64,000 bases of DNA from Pseudoscleropodium purum (Eukaryota > Streptophyta > Bryopsida > Hypnales > Brachytheciaceae): assembly GCA_963969395.1 (NCBI GenBank), contig OZ017795.1, positions 24,905,063 to 24,969,062 on the forward strand. The letters are read 5' to 3'. Below, piece by piece: positions 12,258-22,671 of the stretch (position 1 is the stretch's first letter; every line of letters begins with the position of its first letter). The translations under genes were made by a program, and so were the position numbers. The notes beneath the pieces were generated by a model that was not told the DNA's origin, did not search any database, and saw nothing but the letters and a program-made list of their open reading frames with translations.

Positions 12258-13634
12258 GTGACACATAGAATTATCCTTAAGCCATTGAAGGGACTCATGA
12301 GGCTTGGTCATAATATTAGTGAAGAAATGGGGACTATGTGCAAGCTAGAGTCATCTACAGGAATAGACTACACTAGGAGCAGTGTGCCGTTTGCTAGAGA
12401 CTTGATTTCCAAGCCGTTGGAGACTATTGACTTGGTACCAATCCACCCTAGGAGCCGACAACTTTTTATTGGAGTGAAAATTGGAATTGAAGTTGTACTA
12501 GAGATTGATGAAGTGCAACTAGCAAAAGAAGTGGAGGAGACTATAAGTGACAATAATAAGGATTTATGACGTTAAACCATGAAATAAGTCTACCTTTTAC
12601 TAATTCTAATTTTGCTTGGGATGATATTGCCACCTCATATGGAAGTGCCAACCACGGGGTGTGGTGTTTTTTGAGTGCCATTGACACTATGGAGGTGGAT
12701 GACTTTTGAAGGGAGTTTACTTTGTGGTGTGAACTCCAAAAGTCACAAAACACCAACTTCAACTTGTATATGGTATGGAGAGCATTGTTTGGGCATCTAG
12801 AAGGGGCCCCTCTAGTAGATTATAAGGAGTTTGAGCTTCTTTACTCCAAAGAAATCTTGGCATGGTACAATTACTATGTTCCAAACTATTCTAACATATG
12901 GGAAGGAGGGCCTATCATTTCACCTCCTATTAGCAAGGGCAAAAAAGAAGAAGAAAACAGAAGCATAGAAGGCTCTGAGATTACTATGACTACAGTCACA
13001 TCGGCAATAGACCCACCTCCTTTCAATCCTATGGCACTATTCTTTATACAATTCCAACGAGATTACCATAGTCAACAAGTTGACAAAATGAAGGCACTTT
13101 ACACATTTGTATGTGGAAGTCATGAATCATTACAAGAAGTGTATATGAAACTGTAGCAGTTAATTTCCTCCACACAGGGAGTGACTAAATAGCAAGTTGT
13201 TTAACACTGGTACAACATTTTGGACAAAGAGTTGAAAAATCTTGTCTAAGATGAAGCCTTAAGGTAAGGTATTCCACCAACCTTGAGGTATGTTTTTGAA
13301 ACCTTTGAGAGAATTGAAATCAACCTCTTGGAAGAAAAGGCAACCATAGGGTACTTATGTAAGGAATTAAAATTGCAAAAGAAGATCAAATTAGCTAAAG
13401 TTAGCATTCTAGCTAATGTAGGCAATGTGGACATTGTGTGCGTCAATTGTGGGGGCATTGGCCATTGACAACAAGATTTTAAGAAGAGCCAAAGCAGGAA
13501 CCCCCCAAGATTGGTGGATTCTGCTCTAGTTGCGTCATCAAAGGCCATGGAAAGGCTAGTTGTTGGAAGGTGCATCAAGAACTCAAGCCTAAAGAAGTCA
13601 AAGATGCAAAAAGAAATGATTCTAAAGAAGCCAA
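12258..13634 (+). pseudogene. Decayed retrotransposon gag-like gene with two zinc knuckles
   Basis: Open stretches at 12258-12569, 12722-13156 and 13283-13468 are joined by stops and small frame changes. The first carries an LVPIHPRSRQLFIG segment of unknown family. Two knuckle sites lie near the 3' end. The first (about 13438-13480) reads CVNCGGIGH, then a TGA where the spacing continues and a Phe where the last Cys should be. The second (13522-13563, another frame) is a perfect C-X2-C-X4-H-X4-C (CSSCVIKGHGKASC). Paired CCHC knuckles after a basic or acidic linker are a hallmark of gag proteins of plant LTR elements. No protease or reverse transcriptase is recognisable downstream. The copy is dead and is interrupted at its 3' end by a MITE at 13635. 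Confidence 0.55.
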
Positions 13635-13842
13635 TACTATAAGAAACTCGCGTTTTAGGTGACAAGCTTCAATTTTTGGAACGGATTTTCTTGACATCTA
13701 TGTTGACATTTAGCTATTTTATGTCAAAAATAACATCTAATGAACATCATGAAAAACATAAAAACAACTAGATGTCAACATAGATGTAAAAAAAACTGTT
13801 TCAAAAAATCCAAGGTTGTAAAAAAATGAGTTTCTTATAGTG
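13635..13842. mobile_element. CACTA-type foldback MITE, 208 bp, CAA target duplication
   Basis: The ends are TACTATAAGAAACTCGCG on the left and, on the other strand, CACTATAAGAAACTCATT. CAA lies at 13632-13634 and again at 13843-13845, the 3-bp duplication expected of CACTA elements. The two halves are near-complementary along most of their length (ACATCTATGTTGACAT appears in inverted copies), so the transcript could fold into one long hairpin. Confidence 0.85.
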
Positions 13843-13845
13843 CAA

Positions 13846-15031
13846 GTCCACATGAGGAGACAAAAAATCATAGAAAGCACGGTTTACAAAGTTGGAGAAC
13901 AAGATGGCAACAATGAATGCTATCATTGAGGCTAAGGGATCCTTTTACAAAAGGCCACGATGCCTTTCTATGCTGAAAAGGAGGACCATATGTTGTGTGG
14001 CATGGTGGATGCTAATGACACGCCAATGGATGCCTTTGTTATGACACGGAGCAAGACTGTCGGACATGATGCACCACAATGAATGAATTCAAGATTGGAT
14101 CCACAGTAAGGTGAGGCCCACCACTAAGCTAGGTTACTAAAGTCATTCACATTAGAGGATGTGGTGGCCACTTCATCCATAGTTCCATCAATTTGAAAGT
14201 CTAGCGATCGATGGGTTATTCAAGCTATGAAGGATGGTAGACAAGGTATAGGGCACACTTTTTGATGCAGTTATTGTTTTTTGTCAAGCTCCATTGTTTT
14301 CAACACCTTTGATTGCACATGTGCAATTTAGCATGGCTATAGTATTCCAATTGGTGATACCATGTGTGTGCATGGCACGTCAATAACAATTAGCACCATG
14401 GAAATTGTGCATGAGCTACAAGTAGCGATTGGTAGGGATTGGACCAAGTCAAAGGGTTTTTTATTAGGAGTCACTCAATTGAAGATCATGCCAACACATT
14501 TGTCAATTGAGCAGTCATCCATCACTCCAAGAGTAGTAGTACTTGATAATTCTTAGGACATTTTTCAATTAGTTGGACCCAAAGGAAGAGTTCTTGCACC
14601 TCAATAGATATTATTAAATTCTAGTGCACAATCCTTGATGGTGGGTGAGTCATCAATTGAAGTCGTGGAATTTAACCAAGAATACGTTGGAAACATGTTT
14701 ATAGACAATTAGTACTTCTATGGGAAGAATGAAGCAAGTAAATGGCATCACAAGGAGCAAACTGACACTTCAATTTTGTCATGATGATGTCAAAGATGCT
14801 AGCTTCATGAAGGTGAAGGCCATAGTCACCAAGGTCAAGTCATATGATGTGGTAATTTTCATATTAATAAGTTGTAGATTTTACCAATTGGAAGATTGGT
14901 GTAGAGGCCTACTAGTGAAATTGGGATCAATTCTTATATGACTAAGATGTTAAAGGATTTTAAATGTTGATTGGTAGTTGTAGTTTTTTTTGGCTACAAA
15001 GTTTTTAATCACTTAAAATTCCAATTGAGAA
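13846..15031. other. Continuation of decayed retroelement-like DNA
   Basis: Broken plus-strand open stretches (14362-14556, 14720-14941) follow the MITE with the same base composition as the gag-like relic. They are probably its 3' part. No conserved protease or polymerase motif can be picked out. Confidence 0.35.
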
Positions 15032-15035
15032 TTAA

Positions 15036-16106
15036 CCCTTAAAGGACCAAATTGCATTTTCCAACAACATAATGATTTTCACTACAAATGGAATCTTTTC
15101 TTTCTTTGAGATTTTCACACAAGATGTGCCTAAAGAGTAACTTTAAGGCCCAACAATTTTCATAACTTTTGACTACATGGTTCAAAAGTAATTGCATGAA
15201 TGTAGTTTTCGATGCTCAACAGGCAACCCAATTTTTTTTTTTAAATCACTTTTTTTTTAAATAAAAATTTGAAATTGATTTTCTAAATTTATATAAGGTA
15301 ACTTTACATATAATAGTCCAAATGGAAGCCAACCCATTACAAGCAAAATTGTACTAATGGTATACATTCTAGTTCTTGAAATGTACATTACTAGAATTTT
15401 TTTGCATGTGATGGGTTGGCTAGTATTTAGATTGTCATAGGCTGCTTTACCTTATACGTGAAGAGCTTTGAATCATTCTATTTTGATTTATGACATGAAA
15501 ATTATGAGGTGTTCTAATTTGGAGGTAGTTATGGATTCTCTAGTCTAAAATAAACTTTGGAGTCCTTTATTTAACTCAAATTGTCAATATTTTTGAAAAA
15601 AAAAAAAAAATATTAGGTGTATATAATTTATAAGAATAGTACAACCATTGGAAATGACATTTTTCAATTCCATAAATAAATAATCAACAATTTGTTGTTT
15701 TAATTCATTCTCTACTTCTTTCTACTTATGATTTTTTTCCTATATGTTGTGCAATTTCAAATGATCTAAAATTTTCAAGCATGTAGCCAACATGCCTTGA
15801 AGAATGAATCCAAAGAGTTATCACCATTTTAGACATTTTTTCATAGAAATGTGACCTTGTGAAGTGCAATTGCCCAATTTTTTGTGGGGCCCCAAAAAGT
15901 TTTTTTTGTCAATTCAAATGCTAAGATCTTGCAATCTACAAGGTGGAAATTTTTAAAAATTTTCCACGTCTTTTCAAACTAGTGTACTACAACATCTTAC
16001 AATTATATATGTCCAAAGACATTTTTCTTCTAAAATTTGGTATTTGTATTAGAAATAGCAATTTTGGAGTGGTTTTGATGAAAACTTAGTCTCTAACCTT
16101 TAGGGA
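15036..16106 (+). mobile_element. TTAA-flanked non-coding element (piggyBac-like MITE), copy 3
   Basis: A 1,071-bp element lies between TTAA at 15032-15035 and TTAA at 16107-16110. The termini are CCCTTAAAGGACC and, on the other strand, TCCCTAAAGGTTAG. The interior is closely collinear with 4279-5198, forming a subfamily distinct from the 9702/28877 type. Non-coding. Confidence 0.7.
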
Positions 16107-16110
16107 TTAA

Positions 16111-16520
16111 GTTGTCATTTGCAATGTAGCAAGAGCTCCTTTCCATTGGAAGTAAGACAATTGTATAATTATATTTGTTTCAATGAATATAAGGAATGTT
16201 TTGCAATTGTGATTGTAAAAGTTTATATTGGCTTTTTTTATTTGAGGGTGTACATGCAATTGGAATTAAGTGAATAACTATAGATGAGAATAAGCAATTG
16301 GGTGTGAATTGATAATGTAATTTGAGTGCGAGTGGAATTGTGGAGTGAATATTGATTAAGTTTGAAATAATATAATGAACTAGATAATTGTATGAGTTTG
16401 AATGTATGAATGTTAGCCAATTGGAGAGATTGAGTGGATACAATGTGTGTTGAGAGACTAAAAAGATTAATGGATGTGAAATTAAATTGAGAATTGTGAG
16501 TATAGCAATTGGAGCTAAAA
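16111..16520. other. AT-rich spacer, no gene
   Basis: Low-complexity G/T-rich plus strand. The two overlapping minus-strand open stretches at 16180-16443 are composition artefacts. Confidence 0.5.
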
Positions 16521-16770
16521 TCCTCCTATTAAATTAGGCTGTTTGTTTTGTTTTGTTTGTTAAGTTGGTATCTCACAGATCGTGCATCTCCCATTTGTAT
16601 GTTTGGTATTATCAGTAAGCCCTTGCCAAAGAGGGTACACGGGCTTGGTTTTGTGGCATTCCAACCTAAGGCATGAAAGTTATTGAATTTCAAAGTTTTT
16701 CTGGACTAAAAAAATGAGAAAATTATTTTTTTATTTTTTTAAACTATGGTAACAACACAAGGCACGCTAG
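16521..16770 (+). mobile_element. Helitron-like short element, unit 1 of a tandem pair
   Basis: A 250-bp unit starting TCCTCCTATTAAATTAGG and ending GGCACGCTAG, preceded by A and followed by T. This is the TC...CTAG structure and A|T insertion site expected of Helitrons. It shares a conserved core (GTGCATCTCCCATTTG..., TGGTATTATC, GGGCTTGG) with several other copies in the window. No strong 3' hairpin is obvious, so the class call is tentative. Confidence 0.55.
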
Positions 16771-17022
16771 TCCTTCTATTTTGTTAGGCTAGTTTTCTTT
16801 TCTGTGTTTGTTACGTTGAGATCTTCTGGACCATGCGTCTCCCATTTGCATGTCTGGTATCATTGGAAAGCCCTTGGCAAGGAGGGGTGCACGGGCTTGG
16901 TTTCATGGGTGTTCCGACCTAAAGCATGAAAAAAATTGAATTTTGAAATTTTTATGAATTAAAAAAAATAGAAAATTATTTTTCTTTTGTTTTGACCAAG
17001 GCAACGACACAAGACACACTAG
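16771..17022 (+). mobile_element. Helitron-like short element, unit 2 of a tandem pair
   Basis: A 252-bp unit directly abutting unit 1 with no spacer, starting TCCTTCTATTTTGTTAGG and ending AAGACACACTAG, followed by T. Same core as unit 1 with moderate divergence. Head-to-tail tandem copies are a known behaviour of Helitrons. Confidence 0.55.
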
Positions 17023-17133
17023 TATGGTAGAATGTATGAGAATATGTGGCTAAGAAAATTGTGTCAATTGGAATTGTGAAAAGAAGTACAATGAGATTAA
17101 AACAACTTTAAGTCTTTGTGTAAGTAATTGATA

Positions 17134-18604
17134 TCCTCCTATTAAATTTGTTTGTTTGTTTTGTTTGTTACGTTGAGATCTCATAGACCGTGCACTATAA
17201 GAATCCTACGTTTTTTGCCTTGTTTTTCTCTAACGCAGTATTTTTTTTTTGTATGTCACTACATTTTTCACTAAATGCACGTAGTGGTGTGAATTGAGAG
17301 TGATGTTTTTGGAGATGCAGTCATGGAAAGTGCAAAATGTAGTAATGTCATTTTTGACACAAGTGGTTTTTTATGTTCAAAGAAATACCTCACATTTTTG
17401 GAGAATGTCCAAAAAAACACGCTCCTGCCATGTCAGCAAATAGATCCATTTTAACTATGGATAAATTAATAAAATTACGATGGTCTATAGTAAAATGTTG
17501 ACTATATGTGAAAATTTTAGAGGAAGGGCAGTTAGGTGGCATGCTTTCCAAAAAAAATGGATGGATGAATATCATGGATGAAAAGAAATGACCTTTATAC
17601 AAGTAGGGTGGTAGGAAGTAAAACAATCTATATGGTATATCTTAGACAACATGATCCAAATGTCAGAAACAACATTGAGATGCTTAAAACAACATCAAAA
17701 TGTCTAAATAAACATTTAGACATTTGAAACAATGTCAAGAAGTACAATGGCCAAGTTTCCATATTCTAGTTATCCCATACCTTTTGGCTCACCCTGGGTA
17801 GAGAATAGATACAAATATGACCTTGTAATCTTCATCCTCACTAATTTTTAATGAAGGGATTCGTTCATTTTGCCATAAAAAATTCTTGTGATGGTAGATG
17901 GTAAGTTTTTTTTAAATTCTTGGTGAATTCTACAATTTTTCTTATTGTTTTTTTTTTAAATTTAAAATTTATTTTAACTAAATACTTTTTGGAGGCCTTG
18001 TCCTATAGATATGGTATGCACTAATTGATGTTTCAAAAAGCATCTAATTGAATGTCTTAGAAAGCAACCTTAAAATTTTCAAATTGACATGTTGACCACG
18101 TCAAAATCTTTATAGATCCACTTTTGGTTTATAAGGGATCCATGTCACCAGACACATCATGGATGGAAAAGATATCCTATGTGGCGTTGCCCAACAAAAA
18201 AGGCTTATGCAGCAGTGGCCACCCCTCTACGTGTCACGTTTTGGGGATGCCCTTGTGCACTTGTTTCATCCACGTTTTACCAAGAACAAGCTACGTTAAG
18301 GCACGTTTCTGTCCACGTTTCTTACTTGTTAGTTATAACGCATTTTTTAAACATCATAGTTGACACGAAGTCATGTTTTTTGGTGTTGGTTTTGACATTT
18401 GAAAAATCCCTGCTTTCTTATAGTAGTGCATTTCTTGTTTGTGTGTTTGGTATCATTGGAAAGCCCAAGTGAAGAAGGATACACGGACTTGATTTTGTGG
18501 CGTTCCAACCTAGGGCATGAAAGTTATTGAATTTTGAAGTTTTTATGAATTGAAAAAATTAGAATTTTTTTTGTTGACCTTGGCAATGGCATGGGGCACA
18601 CTAA
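17134..18604 (+). mobile_element. Helitron-like short element split by a CACTA insertion
   Basis: The left part 17134-17192 begins TCCTCCTATTAAATTTG after an A. The right part 18426-18604 ends GGGCACACTAA before a T. Removing the nested element and one GTG restores about 235 bp that matches the intact units at 16521 and 16771 across the junction (ACCGTGCAT in the empty copy). Confidence 0.65.
17193..18425. mobile_element. Non-autonomous CACTA element, 1,233 bp, GTG target duplication
   Basis: The left terminus is CACTATAAGAATCCTACG; the right terminus on the other strand is TACTATAAGAAAGCAGGG. GTG flanks both sides (17190-17192, 18426-18428). Subterminal DNA on both sides is homologous to that of the 14.8-kb CACTA element (compare 17250-17350 with 43845-43960, and 18110-18420 with 58310-58605). 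Nothing coding is evident; it looks like an internally deleted derivative of the same family. The open frame at 18124-18363 is part of the shared subterminal region. Confidence 0.88.
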
Positions 18605-19353
18605 TTTTAATCGATTGAAACAAAATTTTAAATTATTAGTTGGAGTAATCAATTCCAATTGGAAATAAACTTGGAATAGATGACATATTTAGTGTAAGGA
18701 ATCAATTGGGAGTAAACTTGAAATATTTGACATTTTCAATGTACAAAATCAGTTGAGAAAGATTGTTTTGCAATTGGTAAGGTAACCAACCCATGACAGA
18801 CAAATTGCCTAATGTAGAGACCTAGAAAACCACCCATTGCAATCTTACATCAATCTATGGCAGTTTTTTTGCTAATAAAGATTAAGAGTTCAATAAATAG
18901 ATTATTGGCTGAAATCAATGCCTTGGGTGATGTTCATGGACTAATTAGTAATTGCTTAAAGACTACCTACCTTTCTAGTGTAAATTCATAACATGAACTA
19001 ACTTTTTTAGTTCTTTATGTCATGACTATAATAGAAAATATTGTGACCATATTAAGAAATTTTGAGACTACTTTAAGTGGTCAGGTGGCTATTATAGATA
19101 TATGTTGTGGTGATTATGGGGTAGTCTACAAACTGTTTTAGGCAAATTGGATTTCATAATTCAAAAATTCATAACAAAGTGATATTTTGTCAAAAAAAAT
19201 CAAATTTCAATTGCTCTCTGCATTCTTCATATTTATCTTTATATGAAATTTTTTTAAATTTTTTTCAAAAATGTGAACATAGCAAACCAGCCATTTTGCT
19301 TGTCATAGGTTTGTTTACCTTAGTTGTGAATGCTAAAGGAAGAGCTATAAATA
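18605..19353. other. AT-rich intergenic DNA, no gene
   Basis: No motif-bearing open frame. Confidence 0.5.
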
Positions 19354-19551
19354 ATGAATGATATAAAAATAAATAAAGACTATTCTAAATTCAAATTGGA
19401 AAATTGTCAATTTTGCTATCAATCGGATTATACAGTAATGGATTGCAAGAATAAGAATAAGAATATTATTGTAGAAAAAAAAGATGAGAGAAACATTGTG
19501 GAACAACTAAAGTCAAACCATATTTTGGAGAATCTTAAGATGAAAAAATAA
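19354..19551 (+). pseudogene. Possible gag zinc-knuckle relic
   Basis: A short lysine- and asparagine-rich frame contains CQFCYQSDYTVMDC, which has the C-X2-C...C spacing of a retroelement zinc knuckle but Tyr where His is expected. A decayed gag fragment is the simplest reading, with low certainty. Confidence 0.3.
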
Positions 19552-21835
19552 ATGAGGAGTTTTATTGCAAATTTATCAATTAGAGTAAATCTAAAGATTG
19601 TGAATAATTTGATTTATGATAAGTGGTCCTAAAAGTAGAGATTGTTGATATGATGTAAATGGTATGTACTTTGAAATCTAACTTGAAATTGATATCTTTT
19701 AGGAAAATTTTAGATTCCTATTTGAGATAGTTTACTTCTTAGAGTTTGAATTCTATCTATAGATAATTATTTTAAATAGTGAAATAACCCACTAGAAACA
19801 AAACCTACTTACCAAACAAAACAATCTAATTTTAAGGTATGGACTTACCTCATGCTCTTCAAAAAAGGAGTATATTGGATAATATTATATCAAAGATACT
19901 AATACATTTTTTGAATATTGTAAAAACTCAAATTGAACTACTAGAATACTACTATACAAATTTATAGGTGAACTAAGTTTTTTTGTCAAGAAAATAACTC
20001 CAACCAATCAATAGTTGGTATAAATGAAGTTCTTCACTAGAGATTTGACAATTGACTTCGAAGAGTCACTACAAGTGATAATTATACTCCATACCTATTT
20101 ATCAAGAAAAAAGACTGTTTTCAAAGAAAGAGTCTATGATCAGTTACTTTGCAAAATTGAAGACAGGGGCTTTTTGAATTCTATCTATTTAAATAAATAT
20201 AAAGGTAAACCCTATTCAATGATGAAATTAGTTGGTTTCTTTCAATTGGCAGAAAATCATTTTGTAAAGTTGTTACAAATAGTCAATTTGAATTAGGTGA
20301 TGCAATTTTTTTAATTTATAAGAATAAAACTATTAAAGTATATATTTTCTTAATATTTTGAATTTATTTACAAATCTTGCTTAAAAAATGATTCTATGTT
20401 TGATCTTTCTATGATATAAATTACTTTAAGGCCCTAAGCTTTGCCATGTATTTTGAATATTTTTCAAAAAATTTATGTTATTTAAAAAATCCATTTATAT
20501 TGTTGAAAAATGTAACAAATAGTACATGCATTATTTGCAATTGCCTATATAGACCATTTATACAAATGCCCCTTTAAGAGTCTTCATATATATGTAGTTC
20601 AAATTTTGTCTTAGAGTTTGAATATGCCATTTTCCATGTAGAATTTCATGTGGGATCATTGTAAGAAAAACATGTATCATTTTCTATCTCCATCTTCTAT
20701 GATGAGTGTTTTAATCTTTAAATGCTAATGAGGACATTTTTTTGTCTAATGGATGACAAAGAATCATTTAGTAGGATAGAAGTGCAAATATTCATCTTCA
20801 AAATTATGTTGTAGAAAGGGGAGGTCGTATACAATAGTTTGACTTCCAGTGATTATTTTTGCAATTTTTTAAGCTAATGATTCATGTGGTAAAAAAAAAT
20901 GATTTCCACAATCACTAGTTTTTTTTATAAAGATTAAGCCATGAGAGTAGTTGCATGAAAACATTTGTTATACTTGATATCCTTGCTTTTAACAATTGGC
21001 GAAAATTTTGTTTATAACTGATCTATTATATCAACAATCAATCCAACATTTATAAATGAGGTACACTGGACTATTTATTATTTCAAATAAAAATTTCAAA
21101 TATCCCCAAATTATTTTTAAAATTTTTGGATCCTCTTTAATTGGATGACAGATTTTGTCATCTTGAGAGTTTCAAAACTATTTTTAGTTATAAATGAATT
21201 TAGAGCTGAAATTTGGAATTCAAGGTTACAATTAGAATTATATAGTTTGAAATTAAGATGATTTTCTAAATATATAGTAAAACCTCCATCTTGCAGATGT
21301 GTTCAAAATATATTACATTATTTTAGTATATGGTTAATAAATTTTATTTTTCTTTAGATGCATGCAATTCATTGACTAAAAGCCCTTGCAAGTTGAAAAA
21401 ATGGTCTATTTTTATTTTAGTATTTTAATTATTTTAAATACTTCTTAAAACACAAGCATCTAAGCATCTATTTCTTTTTGTAATTTGTCATCAACAAATT
21501 TTTGTGCATGACTTTTGAATTTTTTAAGGACCTCATTTTTTATTATTTATTTATTTATATATTCAAATGTATTAAAAAATTGTGATATTGTATGTATATC
21601 TGCTATTTGCAATACATTGACAAATGCTTATTACAACAATTGCTAAAGAGGAATACAATAATTCTATTATTTAAACTATAATATATTTGCTAAAAAGAGT
21701 TTTTAAAGTCTAGAGTGTATGAATATAAGATAACTAATACAAAAATCTACAAACAATTATAAGAATGAATTGGAAAAATTATATGAAACAAGGTAAATTT
21801 TTTTAGTTATTGTTTGCAATTTGAAAATATGGCCT
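19552..21835. other. AT-rich intergenic DNA with one unrecognised 90-codon frame
   Basis: The plus-strand frame at 20024-20296 (MKFFTRDLTIDFEES...) has a protein-like composition but no family I recognise. It could be a further fragment of the relic at 19354. The remainder is low-complexity DNA. Confidence 0.4.
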
Positions 21836-21839
21836 TTAA

Positions 21840-22667
21840 CCTCTAAAGTTCCACTCAAGGCCTTTATTAATCATAAACCATTCAAAACTGCCATTTATAT
21901 TATAAAAAATAAAATAAAATAATTTTTTTCTTCATATCTAACTTTTGAATTTTGCAATAGGCTAGTATAAGAATGTGTGTAAGAAACTTGTGAAACTTTG
22001 ACTACATAGATTTTCAACATATAAGAATTTGAAGTGAATAAAACAAGTTTTTTTTAACCTAGCTTGACTACATTATACAACTTTGAATTTTCTTGGTTTA
22101 AATTTTTTGCACTACAAATTTAGAATTAAGAAAATATGTTGAAGAATTTTGATTAAAGTCTATTCAAAAACACATTCAAAAATACATTCAATTGATTTTC
22201 ATTTATTTTAAATTATTAATAGAAGTAGGTATGTGATTGAAGGCAAAACCAAATTGTTAATAGCTCTAGGATGAAATCAAAATACACTAATCCCAATGGT
22301 AGGATTGATCTAGCAAGCATAATAAACCTTGTAGAACTTTGTTTTTTTAGCTTAAAACCTAATCCAATGTTAATATTATTTTTCCAAGAAGATTCTATGA
22401 TTGCCCACAAAACAAGAAGCTCCATAACTTTCACATCACCAAACCAAATGGAATAAATCAATGCTATCCATGTAGACAAAATCGGGCTTAGGATGGTATA
22501 ACTTTTTCTCCCAATCACTAATTGAAATAAAAAAAATGATATTTCCAAAAAGTTAATGTGTTTTTCTATCTTCTCAAAAAATCCAAATATTTTTGCTAAA
22601 AATCAAGATGATAGAAACATGCCCAAACTTTCATTTGTTCAACAAGGGGGCAATGGGACTTTTGGAG
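21840..22667 (-). mobile_element. TTAA-flanked non-coding element (piggyBac-like MITE), copy 4
   Basis: An 828-bp element lies between TTAA at 21836-21839 and TTAA at 22668-22671. The termini are CCTCTAAAGTTCC and, on the other strand, CTCCAAAAGTCCC. The segment around 22260-22320 (CACTAATCCCAATGGTAGG) is the reverse complement of the 28877 copy near 29320, so it belongs to the same family in the opposite orientation. Confidence 0.68.
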
Positions 22668-22671
22668 TTAA

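Noticed and set aside
13246..13665. 139-codon minus-strand frame
   Set aside because: It overlaps the gag-like relic with its zinc knuckles on the plus strand, and it runs into the MITE.
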